DNA of 64,000 nt, taken from NCBI GenBank assembly GCA_009792885.1, contig WMCF01000018.1, positions 4,297,297 through 4,361,296 of the forward strand. The letters are read 5' to 3'. The notes beneath the pieces were generated by a model that saw only the letters and a program-made list of their open reading frames with translations, did no database searches and was not told the origin of the DNA. This document shows, piece after piece, positions 22,801-35,800 of this stretch (the stretch's first letter is position 1; every line of letters starts with the position of its first letter). The position numbers and the translations under genes were made by a program. The stretch is from Eremophila alpestris peregrina (Eukaryota; Chordata; Aves; Passeriformes; Alaudidae).

Positions 22801-25800
22801 TAAAGAAGAATTTTGTAGCTGTCAATTTATACCCTCAGTTGTATCAATAATGTCAATTATTCTTTCCTGGTCCATGCTAGACTTTGTCCTAGGGCATCTA
22901 CATCTTAAATGACCCATTTTGCAGATGTGCAAAAATACAGGGCAAGAAACAGCTTTTGAGTACCTGCAAGATCAGTAAAAGAAAACTGCAAAGGATCAGA
23001 GAGAAGCTGCATGAAAATGAGCACTCTCCAAAGAAACTCCTGAAGGGCTTCTTTTTGCAAACGGCAGCCAAAATGCACCTTTATATTGATATACAGAGGT
23101 CAAGATCACTGTCCACCTCTCTTGACTTCAGCTGGAGCTGAAGGTGATCAGCTTTTCAGAAAATCAATGTGTCAAAAGCTGGACATTCAGTTACTGACTC
23201 TTGGTGAAAACATGACTTTATTTTCTGTTCCTCCACCTACTCCGCTTTAAAGAGGGATGAATGTTATTCACCTCTCATGTAAATGTTCCGAGGCCTAATT
23301 AGTTAATGTGTGTAAATTGCTTTTGAGATGAACAGTGTTAAGTATTATTATTGCTATATTAAAATATGGCCAGCAGCCAACCTTTCCTTGTTGCAGCAGG
23401 GTAATGGCAAAGCTGATCAAGTTCAGGATTTTATTGCCACTGATCTGAAACAACAAATAGTTTTTCTGCATTTATCCAGGAACAAGTACAAGCAAACAAT
23501 ATCAAATTAGTCTGAATGTTAGTGAAGGGAGACAGCTGATATTTATTTTGAGGGAAGTTTTTCTATCCCAAGATATTACCTCAGCTTAAACATTCAGTGT
23601 GATTTTTTTGGGGTAAATTCACAGTAAGATATTAGGTATTCATTATTCCTTAGTTGAATTTGCTTGTGTTTTCTTCTGTCTGTGTGGGAATTTATGTGCA
23701 ATTTACCATACAGAGCAGAACATTTCTTATGTGCTCTGTTTTATAAGGTGAAATTTCATGTTAAAGGGGACTGAAGGAAAAGTTAGACTTCTCAAGGAAT
23801 TGGTCAATGAATAGAGGACAGAAGAGAAGATGGTGTAAACTAAGAGACATTGTTGTAGCCCTGGTCTCCCATTTCTAAATCCCAGTTCCAGAAAATATAG
23901 GAAAGTGTTTACTGAAATCAACAGACATGACATGCTCCAGACCAATCACACAGATCTGAACTAAGGATCTATTTACAGAACACTTTTTCAGGAGTAGTCC
24001 TATATCTTGATCAGTCAACAGACTACAGTCCAAATCCAGATATGTTCAACACTCCATTATAAGCCCACAGGGAAAAAAACGATGTGATTTCTTCCCATTT
24101 ATCCAGCTTATCTTGTAAGTGGTAGCCACAGAATCTGTTATATTATTTGTTCCACCACACAGAAACATGGTCACTCACTAAAAATTTATAGTTTCTGGTG
24201 GATTTCATGCATCTATGAATCTTATGCCTTGACTTAGTTTGGAATTTACTCTTCATGGACAAGATTTTTTCATTTGCTTTACAAAAAAAACTCAGGCAGA
24301 AATATGATGATAAAGAGGAAGCACAAGATTTTTTTTTAAAGCTCTACTGAATTATATTGAGGGAAAAAAGCCCTTGGGAAATCCAGAATGGGATAGGTTA
24401 TAATCTGGAAGCATACCAAGCAATATTTCTGGCCTTGTACCATATACACTTGCTCCCAGACAGCTGGTTTCTGAAGACTTATGCTATAACCTGCATGTGG
24501 AAATAAAAAAAGACCTTTAGAACTCTGTAAATAATCAATAAGAATAAAGGCCTATTTTTTTTTTTTGCCATTAAATTATCCACTGTCAGATTCTAGGCTA
24601 CAGATTGCAGATTACTTTATCTTCAACAGCAAAACACAAAGTTCAAGTCATTAGAAAATCTTATAGCAGGACTTTAACCCAAGAATTTAGTATTTTATTT
24701 TCTTTTGTTTTCTTTCCTATCTCTCTTCTTTTCCCGTATTTTTTGGTATTTTTTTAGCTACAAAATGTATCAGAATTATAAGGATTACTTAGATCTTCTG
24801 ACACTCACTGTCTCAAATTAAACTATCCTTGGCAAATCTTTCAGATGTTATGTTTTTGCTTGCCTGACAGGAAACTGCCAAATTAATCTTGGTTTCCTTA
24901 GCCCCTGGGGTCACTTCACGAGGCAATTGAAAGTGAAAATAATGCATTGATCATCTAATAGAAATTGTTCTGATATTATGAAAAATGATGGCAACAATAG
25001 CATATTTCTACCAAAATACGATACTGAAATGGTTTTAACCTTCAACATCCTACGGAGTCATAAAACTGTTTAGGTTGACTGGACAACCACTCCTGTAAAC
25101 ACTTCAGTTCTCATCAAGTCTTGCAATGCGTGAGTGGATTTCATCCCCTGGACAGAAGTTTAACCACACTGGAACTGCAGCAGGCTGTGGGCCACCCCTG
25201 ACCTTACTATGTGTAGAGTGATGTGAGCATCCCACCTGTTTTTCCACAGGATCTAAAGAGGAAATAAATGTTTATTATGTATATGTGTTCACACAGACAT
25301 GCATGAATAACATTCACTTGTGTTCATGGACCCTAAAATTTAGTGAAGGCCAGGGAAAAAAAACCTAACTGGGATACTTGATCACACTTTTGCTATACAT
25401 TCTTTTGATCAGTTATTTTTGAAGTCAGTATTATCACATTAGTGTGCAAAATATTGCTTTATTTGTGTAATGACTGTCATGAAAATATTACTCCAGTGTT
25501 TTTGTATTCCACCTAATCTTCAGTACAATTTAAATCTTTGAATTCTATAAATATCATCAATTAGTGACAGATGAGTTGTCCTGGAGCTTAAACAAATAGC
25601 CAGATTATCATTTTGTCTCTTTGGTTGGACCTGTGAGAACAGCTTACAATACAGCTGGCAAATTCAGTATTTCTTCTACATTTTGGCAAAGGGTAGTCTG
25701 CTGCCCACCAAAATTTGGTGCCTGACTTGGGCAAAGTCTCACAAAACTCTTAAACACCCAACTCCCAGGTGCAATAGCAATATAACAGAACATCTTACAT

Positions 25801-27056
25801 ACAGTCCTAAATCCATGGGGACAGAAGTGCTTCTTCAGGTCAGAAGGAGGCAGCCCAGATTCCTTGCTTTAAATTCCTTCTCACACCATTGACCAAAATA
25901 GCAACAATCTTTCTCTGCTCTGAAGAGGAAGGGCAAGATATGTTAATTATTAACATTTTTCTTTCTGGTACTTGATTTTCCACAGGTTCTGAGTGGTTTT
26001 GCACAGTTACCTGAGACCTGGGGAATACACAGAGAGGAGGCACTGGGGCAGTTAAATCTACACAACCTTCAAAAGGCCCCCACAGCTGAGCTATGGGGTA
26101 TCTTTAGGGAGAATGTCTCCATCCATCTGATCAAAGCTGGGCATTTCCTCTGTGAGATGTAGAAGAACATGTCCAGAATGAATAAAGGTAAAACCAATCC
26201 TGATTCTCACCTATGGTTTAGGTTGAAAAGACTTGTGCAGCTTTGGTCCCTGTCTCCAGGACTGCTTTTATTTCCTCTAGTACACAATATAGTGTAAAAT
26301 TCCTAAAATTCCAACAAAACCATAGTTCCAGTTGAGTGTCTCAACGCTTAAGTTAAAATCATACTTCCTTTTCCCCTCTCTGCTGGAGCAAAGACTCTTG
26401 CACATCTGTTTACACAACAGAATACCTCCAGGTATAAAGATAAAGAGTTCAGAGATAAAGATTAAAGCAGTCTTAATCAGGATATCTCAAGGATTGTGGT
26501 TAGGACATTTTCCAAACAAGGTGGGTTCAATCCCATTAAAGGTAGATAATGAAATGTATCATTTCCTGGGTGAGTGTTCTGAGCATGAGATTATTAAACA
26601 AAAGGTGAATATCACCATGATGACATTAAATAAAGTTAACCATGGTTGTAATGACAGCTAACTTTTTGCATTTCTTGGAATTATTTTAGAGGAATTGAGT
26701 GTGCCTCAGCTTAGTCCTGCTGACAACAGGTGGGGTCCTCTTGAGGGATAAATATAGATTTCCCTAGAATATGTACAGTTGGGAAAAAAAAAAGTTGTCA
26801 GAGAATGCTTCTGGCACCTGATGAAATCAGATGTCTTAAAGAGTTAGGCACTTCCACCCTGTCAAACTAAATAACTCTCTGGAATTCCAGATTCACTAGA
26901 GAGGCAGATTATTTCTTAAAATTTTATTTAAAGTGATTTTATTATATTTTTGCACACTAGAGTAGTGTAAGGTTCCATAGGGAGTTGGTGAACATGGTTT
27001 TACCTTTTTAAGCCATTAAATACTCCCAATATGTTCACAGTTTCACCACCTGATTC

Positions 27057-27087
27057 AAAAAAAAAACAAAAAAACAAAAAACAACCA
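27057..27087. repeat. A-rich (A)nC simple repeat
   Basis: Runs of 6-10 A interrupted by single C bases. On the minus strand this reads as a T-rich tract. No retrocopy body recognised. Confidence 0.8.
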
Positions 27088-28616
27088 CAATTAATCTGTC
27101 TAGGAATGTAAGAGAAAAAAGGTGGAATTGGAAAAATGCGTACCCTTAAAAAAGGGCAAAAATTAACCAAATGATAAAACCCCCACAAACATATCAATTT
27201 ATAGTATTATAAATTAGTAAAGCTACAGATATTAAATTTTACTTTCATTAAAGCTAGGCTTTAACACAAAACAATAGATCTAAAGAGAAATGCAGACAAT
27301 TATTCTTAAATTGTAGGAGACCACTGTCTCAGCAGGTTCCTTTTATTCTAATTAATCAGTTTCTAAAGAGGCTACATAATTCCTGAGTTGTGTCACTGTG
27401 ATTGTCCTTGCAATAAGTGAAGTATTCTTAATAGATCAGGAAGATCTTTTTCTAAACCATAATGATGAAATCATTTGCTTGAAGAGCTTTAGCCACATGG
27501 TGCCCCTTTCCATTATAATCCAAATAAACTCACCATTCAAATTAAGAACATACCTGTGGTGATCCCAAGACAAATCAGAATGAAGTCAGCCTCTGGGAAT
27601 TTACATAAGGGAAATAACATTGATGTATCTTTCATAACACCAGCCATATGCTTCATTGTAATGTATGATGTTTTAAAAATATTCCATTGATGTTTTAAAG
27701 ATCAGAAATTTTTTTGTTGTTTAAAGGTTAAAAAATTTATAGTTATCTCCAAATTTTCCTTGCTCCATTATGAAACAGAAATATGCTATCTGAAATTTGT
27801 AAGTTACTATGATGCATCACTGTCCTTGTTTTTACAGAAGACTTATCAAAGCAATCATGGGTTATCAGCCTGCAGTAGCATTATTCATGGATGGGCAAGG
27901 AAATTGGCCATCCTGTATCTGCATGTGTTTGCTCAGATTTCAACCTGACCAGGATAAAAAATAGCTGGGAGCATGATAGGCTACCATTTTCTCAAGGTTA
28001 TACTGAGCAAGTAGTTTTCCTATTGTCTGGAAATTAATGAAATGGCTCGATAGAGATAAGACTTTCAAAAATTTAGTATTTTGGATATATGGTTAATACC
28101 AATAATAGAAAAACTGAGCTGAAAGGGAATAGTTATTTACAAAATAGAAATAATTAATGATGAAAGGAAAAAAAAAGAATTGGTAAGGAAAATATGAAAC
28201 ACTGAAATTTCTTGCACATTGTTGCCTTTTGAAGGCTTAAATATTTTGAGTAAATTAGCCAACAAACTCAACTGCTCTGAAAACTGCCTAGGGTGTACCT
28301 TGGACACATCAAGGGGATACTTCTGCATGCCCATTTGGGGCATATCTTTCCCTTTTCTCATTTCTTTAGGCCCCAGCTGGAGAGAGCAGAGAGATTTGCA
28401 GAGCAGGGCAGAGCAGGAGATGTCAGTGTGCAACACACAATGCTTCACTCCACCACAGTGAAAAGGAGGAATCAGTGTCTTTGTCCAGTGTCTCCTGGGA
28501 AGTTGTAATTTTCTGGTTGTTCTGTTTCCCTCACACAGTTTTTGCAAAAAACCCCAAAAAACCCAAAAAAAACCCAGCACGTTTTTCCCACATGGAGTTT
28601 GTCTATATTTTATATT

Positions 28617-28700
28617 GTAAAATCACAGAACAGAAGAGGGAAGGATCTCTGGAAGTCATCTCGTCCCATGCCCTGCTCAAAGTAAACAGCAGAAAGTACC
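28617..28700 (-). mobile_element. CR1 LINE 3'-end scrap
   Basis: On the plus strand the order AAATCACAGAACAG, then GGGAAGGATCTCTGGAAGTC, then ATCTCGTCCCATGCCCTGCT with CTCAAAG matches the reversed extreme 3' end of avian CR1, in which ATTCTATG-type tail repeats are followed by 'ggaagggacctctggagatcatctagtcca..ccctgctcaaag'. Only about 85 bases remain, so it is heavily 5'-truncated, which is normal for CR1. It is diverged and cannot be active. Confidence 0.75.
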
Positions 28701-29281
28701 TTGAGTTTCATTTTATGGTTTGAGTTTCAGGAAAGCAAATTTATTGTTTCTCTAAAATGTGAAAAATCCCAAACATGCTTTAAAATGAGGACTATTTATC
28801 TGTAATAAGCAGTACTAAGAAACCAAAAGTTCCATTAAGAATGTGTATGAGCATTTATCTCTATAAGACTTCCTTGAGACTTCCCTCTACCTGTGAAACT
28901 AAATGTAAACTTTTTTTTTTCTATAGGTCAGATGCCTGACTCCTGTTTAATAACCACCTAGTGTTGTGCACTAGAAATTGAACATATTTAGAAAACTTTG
29001 GATAATTAATAACTTCTATTTCTAAATAATATTAACAAATAATAACTTTTATTTCTAAACTAGTAATGTGTCATTTTAAATCTCACTCCTACTATCTTTC
29101 AATCATATTTTAATTTTAATCTCTTAAACATACCAGTTTTCCTCTCTGTACTTGACAATCTTCTATCTGACACAGTAATGAAAATTGTCAATTTGTAAGC
29201 CAGTTCATATTACTGGTGGTTTTGAGGTATTTTGGTGCACAGATATTTGCCCAAGGTTGTGCCCATGAATGAGACTCTTTC

Positions 29282-29880
29282 TGTCACAGTTGACCCCCAG
29301 TAGCAGCCAAGCCCCACATAACCACTGGCTCACTCCCCCACCAATGGATCAGGGAGAGAACTGGAAGGGTAAAAGCTGGAAAACTCATGGGCTGAGATAA
29401 ACAATGTTTAGAAGGGAAAGAAGAAACCTGACACACAAGCAAGCAAAGCAAAGCAAAGCAAAGCAAGGAATTTATTCCATGCTTCCCACTGCAGGCAGGT
29501 GCTCAGCCATCTCCAGGAGGGCAGGGCTCCATCACACGTAACAGTGACTGAGGCAGACAAACACCATCACTCAAAAATTCCCCTCTTTCCTTCTTCTTCC
29601 CCCCAGTTTATGTACTGAGCATGATGTCCCATGGTCTGGAATCTCCCTTTGGTCAGTTGGGGTCACCTGTCCTGGCTGTGTTTCCCCCCAGGCGCCCCCA
29701 GTCTCCTGGCCACTGTGACCCTGTGAAAAGCAGAGAAGGCCTTGGCTCAGTGTGAGCCCTGCTCAGCAACAACAAAAACATCACTATTTTATCAACTCAT
29801 GTTCAGCACAAATCCAAAACACAGCTCAAAACACAGCAACTGTGAAGAAAATTAACTTTATCCCAGCCAAAACCAGCACA
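29282..29880 (-). mobile_element. Solo LTR, avian ERVL-type endogenous retrovirus
   Basis: This is a 599-bp element. On the minus strand it begins TGTGCTGGTTTTGGCTGGGA at 29880 and ends AACTGTGACA at 29282, giving the TG...CA termini of an LTR. I recognise the opening (TGTGCTGGTTTTGGCTGGGA followed by a TAAAGTTAATTTTC-type run) as that of the abundant avian ERVL LTR group. Minus-strand landmarks in order are a TATA-like TACATAAAC at about 29606-29614, an AATAAA polyadenylation signal at 29476-29471 and a (CTTTG)n run in the R/U5 part. No gag, pol or env lies next to it and only one LTR is present, so it is the product of LTR-LTR recombination. Intact ends and a perfect duplication suggest it is fairly young. 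No virus proteins are encoded. Confidence 0.9.
29436..29468. repeat. (AAAGC)n pentanucleotide run inside the LTR
   Basis: Four AAAGC units flanked by two AAGC units, just downstream of the LTR polyadenylation signal in minus-strand sense. Length variation here could serve as an LTR allele marker. Confidence 0.85.
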
Positions 29881-29885
29881 CTTTC

Positions 29886-32800
29886 CTAACTATTGTTTCG
29901 GGAGAGCATTTAGGTGGAGTTTCCAGAGAAACCAGACATAACTATTATTTCTACTTTCTTGATTTATTTTTGTTTTTAGGGCTCCTGCTGTTTCTGTTTC
30001 AGTTTTGTGATATACACTGGCATTAACATGTCTTCTGCTCAGCAAATGAGAGGAAGTGTTTGCCCTGATGTTTTCTGCAGCTGCAGCTTTGCTGGCTGAG
30101 AAGGGGACTGTTCCCTCAGATGCTTCTCATTGTTCCTACAATAAACTCCTCAAACCTTGTTCCTGCTGCTCCTCCTAATCCTTTTTAGCAAACACAAGCC
30201 ACATTTACTTAAGCAGCTTAAATAGCTCTTTACAAACCTGGTTCATTTCAAAGGACCTGGGTTAGTTAAACAGGCCAGAGAATTACTCACACAAACAGCT
30301 CCTCTGCCTGTCCTGCTGCAGACAGTTTCTGCTGGGAACTGAGGCTGAGCAGCAAGAGGATATTGAGGGCTTCAGCTAAGACAGTGAAAAAAATATTTGG
30401 GCAAGGAGAGCAGTCTGGTTGCTACAAAGGTTTGAGAGTACCACAAAATGTCCTTTGCATGTTCAGTGGGAGAACTCACTGTCAGCTCTGGGTAACTATA
30501 GATGTGCTTCTAGTCTTGTCCTTGTTTATCATTAGAAAAGGAGAAATTTTATATGAAAGGTTTGCTTTCAGAGCAATACGCTCTGGATTAATTCCATTCT
30601 TGTTCTTTGGCTTAGTTTTTCACTTATTACTTCAGGTTCCTCTTGGGTTTTATATCTTTATCCATTTACAGTATTTAAAGCGAGAGATGTTCTATGATGT
30701 GTTACAATATTTATCTTCCTTTGTGCAGACAGCAGTAATTCATGACTGGCACAGCCAGAAGTGACTTATTAAGGCTTTCTTCACTGGAGAAGAAAAAGGT
30801 CATAAAGTAGCTCAGTAGGTCTTGTGCTTTATGATTATAGCTATATTGTATCATGCACTCCCCCACTCCCACCCTTGCAGTTTACTGAGTATATCTTCAG
30901 TCTGGCTGGACCTTTTGTGCAAATTATCTGGTGCCATAAACCTGGTGCAGCCAGATTACCACCCTGTTTGTTTTCAAAAGTCACATTATAATATTCTTTA
31001 AAATATTTTGACTAAATGGGAATCTGCAGAGTCTCTGGTGCCTTCTTTATTCCAAAACCCACAAATGCAATACCACCCCTAGTGCTTATTTTGCTGCTTT
31101 CCCTGGGCACTGTGGCAAAATGGAAAATCTGCTGGCCAGAACAACAAGCTGTGGGACACCTGCAGACATGCACTCTGGACACACATCTGAAGAGTGCAGG
31201 TGGGACACAGCTGAGTCACTGCCTGTGTTTGTGCCATCCATGAGTGTGATTATTGTCCATGAACCCTGTGGAACCCTGTCCCAGATGCATTGGACACACC
31301 CTCATACATGCATTGTCAGCAGTAATTAACTGGGGATGCTGGGGAACCTCTTTCACTGTAAGATTTGAGAATGGGTGGCACCAAAAGGCTCCCAGATCTG
31401 TCCCCAGTTTGCAGTGCAAGTCCAGTTCCCCAAGCCTTTGGCTGCGATGGACCCTGTGGCCACACTGCCAGGCTCAGTGTGTGTCCCAGGCCACCACCTG
31501 ATACAGTGGCTCACACACAATTTTCCCCAAAGCATTTCTGGGAAACAGGCTGCAGAGCTGTGCTTCAGCCAAGGTTCACACCATTGGTACATTATCAGAT
31601 AAGGAAATGCCATTCAGGAATGCTGAAAGAGTAGTAGATTGTTTTGAAATGTTAGTTCAGTGACAGAAGATCTTTTGTCAGCTGGAGAATTCTTTAGGAT
31701 ATATATATGAAAATACTATCCTGTATTAGATTCATTTCTTAAAATACCTTGTTTCATTGCCTTCATTAGGCAAAGGGATGTCTTAAACAAAGGATTCATA
31801 ACAACCTGCCCTTCGAGCACCTTTTCTAGTAGATTATTCCTTACAAAGTTGTCTCTCAGGTCTTGCAGTGTTAACAAGCACAGCAAATTATATCACAGTT
31901 ACTCATCATGATTCAGTAAAAGATATTAAGGGACAAAGACAAGCCATTCACACATGGGTGTGATAATGAGAAAGGAGGCAAATGGTATTTTTTGTTTGTA
32001 CTCTCAAAGCATCTTGGGACTGCACAAACACTAACCAAATAGTTCTTGTCAAAAGTTTTTACTGTAAGAAAAAGTCTTTCTTAATCTGAGAAGTCAAAGC
32101 TGGCACTGTTTTTATTGCCAGTCCCCTGGGATCAGCGGGGCAGATTGGGAATGAAGTTGAATACACCCCTACAAAGTCCTTTCCAAATCAATGCAATGAT
32201 TCATTTGTGAGTAAAGGAGGTCCAATTAGGCACGTTGCACTCCTTCATTTTGGTTTATGTGTAGCTGTGAAGTCTGGCAGGACTCAGTAGTGGAACTGAG
32301 TCATGCACAGATGGAACCAGATGAGTACACCTTTTAAAATGTGCTCATTCTAAAATGAACTTCCAGACTCCTATATTTTTTCCTGTCTTCTCTGGTTGTC
32401 TGTTTGATAATCTGTGCCTCTGAGCCATTTGAATGATGACTTTAAGAGATGCTCAGAAAACTTCCTGCCTTGAAGGTGGTATGTGCCCATTTCTCTTTCA
32501 CTTGTTTTAGAAATCTGACATCCTTGTGAAATCAGATGAATTCCTAGTCAATATCCATTAAAACACCCATTTATACTGTCTTTTGTCTTACAGTAATTAC
32601 CACATGGATGGCTTCTGTGCACATTTGGGACTCTTACTGATCACACTGGATAGATTTCACTGCCTTTGTTGCAAGACACATCCTTTAGAGGTTGATGCCA
32701 TTGGAATTCATGGAAAAACTCTGATTTCATGGGCTTTGGAGCAGTCCCTAAATCGGTTTGTGGTTTAGTTTTTTTTTCAACAAAATGACTTACATATTTT

Positions 32801-35800
32801 TCTTCTACAGAAGCTTATACTTGTTACATTGTGCAGCAGTCATTTAGACATATTACATGCAAAGACAATTTCTTTGGAACGTTTGCAATCTTCAGTCCTA
32901 TCTCTCCCTCCTGGGTATTTTTGGTTTGGGTTGCCAAACAGCAAAATCAAAGCTTTGTGATCTGTAACTACATAGAGATGAGCTTCAGAAATACAAAGAT
33001 AAAAGTGACTGCTACATCCACTGACTACTTCAAGTGCCTTATTTGCTCACAAGTATTTCTACTCCATCTCAATTAATCTGTTACTGTCATATCCAATATT
33101 TTTATTGTACACTGCCTGTCTTAACTCCTAGCACTGCTCCTACTCTTAGAGGGTTGGAATTCACAATTACTCCTTCCACTCTTCAGCTTTATATTCAACA
33201 TGCTGGACAACGGGCCCAAAAACCTCCCACATTTTCTAAAGTTACTTAAACCACCAGTATTTGAAGTGCTAGTGTCAGATCTTAAATTTTAGGCATAGCA
33301 GCAAAGCAGTGGCACAGGAAAAGAATTATGCTGAATTACCACCTGAGATTGGAACCACACTCATCCTGGTGAGAACAGCTGTGCCAAAGATCCAGAAGCA
33401 CATCTGCCAAACAAGGAGCAGAGAGGTCATAGACAAGCTGATACTAGAACCATGGTCTCCTGGGGTAGCACTCTATTTGATTTCAGTCCCTCAATCAGTT
33501 GACAGTTTTCCCAAGAACTCATCCCTTGCATTTGCACAATGTCAATCACAGAGATAAACTGACTACTAGACTGGGACTGCTTAAAATACTGTGGGGGTGA
33601 TGGCAGAGTGTAAAAATTTACATTCAAAATTTGGAACTAGATTGAACTCCTTTTCAATGAGCAGGCCTCAGGAAACTCTTCCATGTAATGCTATTTTAAT
33701 GCTTTTCAGAAGGCAGGAATCACACTCTTTTTCAAGTCAGAATGAAGCTTATGAATTTATTTCTCTGTGCTACGATGGGCCCTGGGACTTACATTTCTCT
33801 TTGGGTAGAAGTAAAATGCAGCTGTCAAGATGTTGCTTTCAGAAATAAAATAACCTTTTGAATTTTGCCATTTTCCCCTTAGCTTCCTATTACTGACTGT
33901 TCCAAACAAGGGGTTTTAACTGAGATTCACTCAGTCACTTTTCACATCAGCCCCACAACGGTTTTAGTGCACTTGTTGGGATCAAGAAGGTGTGGCCAGG
34001 GATGAAAGCCTCCTCATAAACTCATTGTAGTCTTGCAGATCATCTAATCCATCTTTAGGGGGTCTTGCAGAAGATCTCATCCAGATGCTCACAACACTTT
34101 TCCTCCTGTGCAAGGCCTGAGGAAATTACTCCCTTTCTGCTCTGCTGAAAGAAATTACTGTTATGCTGTGGACTCCTTCAGTCCCAAAGTATTTCCACAC
34201 CTCCAGGCCTGCCTTTCAAGACCCAGTAATCTTCACCCATGTGAAGATCTGCAGCTCCTTTGTCTGGACAACCCTGAATTGTGTTGGGGCTGATTTATCT
34301 CCTCTCAGTTTTCCTTTAGCTGTTCTCTTCATTATGATTCTGCCCCATATCTATAAAAATTTTAGCTGAGATAAACATCTTGGGGTCCATGTAAGATTCA
34401 CAAGCCTATGATCTAGAAAATGTAGAGGGTCTAGGGCACATAAAGGAGCTCTTTTGTCAGAAAACTGCTTTGGTTGGGCTGGATATGTTCAGATGGTCCA
34501 CATCCAAAGGAACACCTCAGATGCCAAAGGTTTTGGGCAATATCTCACTGAAATTCTCAAATATAACTAGACTGACACAAACTCAATGTCTAGAGTTCCT
34601 AGACTTCCTCCAGGGAACCAGAGCTCAAAATTTCATTTCCTGAAAACTGCCTAAACTTTGGGCATGGCCTAAACTGTGACAATAACATTGCTTGCCAAAA
34701 CATAAAGTTTAGTCATATATTAATTGGTTACCTGAGATCTGTCATTGCATGGCCAGGTGCCTTTTAATATGCAGTGGTGAACATTACTCAAAATATGCGT
34801 TTAAGGAAAAAAAAACCCACAAAAAAACTACAACAGAAAAATCTTAGCTATCCTGTGAGTTACAGGAAGCTTGATTAAGCTCCACAAGAAAGAAGAAAAC
34901 AAGTCACAACATGAAAGAACATGAAGCTGTTGAAAATCTTACCTTCAGCAAGCAGAAAAAGCTTCAGAAAATATAAACTCAAGTCCTATGGCCTCAAGGT
35001 AACAGAGAGTACACAAGGCTCCTCAGATTTGCAAATTATTTTGCTGCCTCTGATGAAGTTCTCAGAATATAATTATTCAAAACCTGAATGTGAAAAGTAA
35101 GGACATGTAAACTCAATATGAATATTCAAAGGATTCAACTGATGTTTAGTACAAATATAGAAAGGAGAGAAGCAGCATGAGAAGCTGTTAAATCAAGGTA
35201 CATGTCTGCCTGTCAGAAGAATGTGTGCACTCCCAAACAAAGAGCCATCAGGTCAGATCCTCAGTTGATGGAAACTGGCTTGACTTTCCCTAATTTAGCA
35301 GAAATCAGCTGAATACCTGATCCTTTCCTATCAGTTTTCTCTTGAAAAATATATGTTCACATCTATTTTAATAGCCTGCACTGTGTAACAAAATAAAAAC
35401 CCCTGCAACCTTCCCCCTGCCCACTCAGAAAATTACATCCTGTCAGAGATGCTCAAGATCATTGAGAGCTTTCTAAGAACTGTGTACAGATTGTAAATAT
35501 AATTAAGAAAAAACAGGTGAGAGGGATGTAGAGAAGGGAAAAATTTCTACCTTTCTTTGAAGTCCAGCATAAGGAGTGAGTAAGTCCAAAACTAAGGGGG
35601 TTCTTTCAGACATTATTTGGTGTTTCTTTGCACCATGTGTTAACCAAATATTTTATCAAGGGTAAATGCCACAAAGACAAAAGTATGTGTCCCTTAAAGA
35701 ATTCTTTTTCAAATCACTTTTTAAAATTCAAATTATCTCTGTTTTAAGAAAAAGTAATTCTCTTTATTTGAGTGCTTTAATGAAAAATTAGTTTCATAAG

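Larger units (their letters stand above)
21761..28616. other. Long AT-rich noncoding stretch with simple repeats
   Basis: No gene recognised. Contents include an AAACC-rich run at about 21956-21990, T/G-rich tracts at about 22490-22525, a (CTTT)n microsatellite at 22771-22800, a T12 at 24555-24566 and an A-rich tract at 27057-27087. A 109-codon plus-strand frame at 26332-26661 and a 147-codon minus-strand frame at 28137-28580 have no recognisable motif. Confidence 0.6.
29277..29885 (-). mobile_element. Target-site duplication flanking the solo LTR
   Basis: CTTTC occurs at 29277-29281 immediately before the LTR and again at 29881-29885 immediately after it. A perfect 5-bp duplication is the expected footprint of ERVL-type integrase and fixes both LTR ends to the base. 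The span given covers the LTR plus both copies. Confidence 0.9.

Noticed and set aside
26490..26545. tRNA-like string with GGTTCAATCCC (B-box-like)
   Set aside because: No matching A-box, acceptor-stem pairing or anticodon arm could be built, so it is not called as a tRNA or tRNA-derived SINE.
28137..28580. 147-codon minus-strand frame
   Set aside because: Its ends are built from A-rich and T-rich runs (F/L/W-rich translation), plus-strand frames overlap it and no motif is seen.
30363..30764. 133-codon plus-strand frame with hydrophobic segments
   Set aside because: It looks membrane-like, but T-rich DNA gives F/L/I-rich translations in any phase. No receptor or channel motif could be seen.
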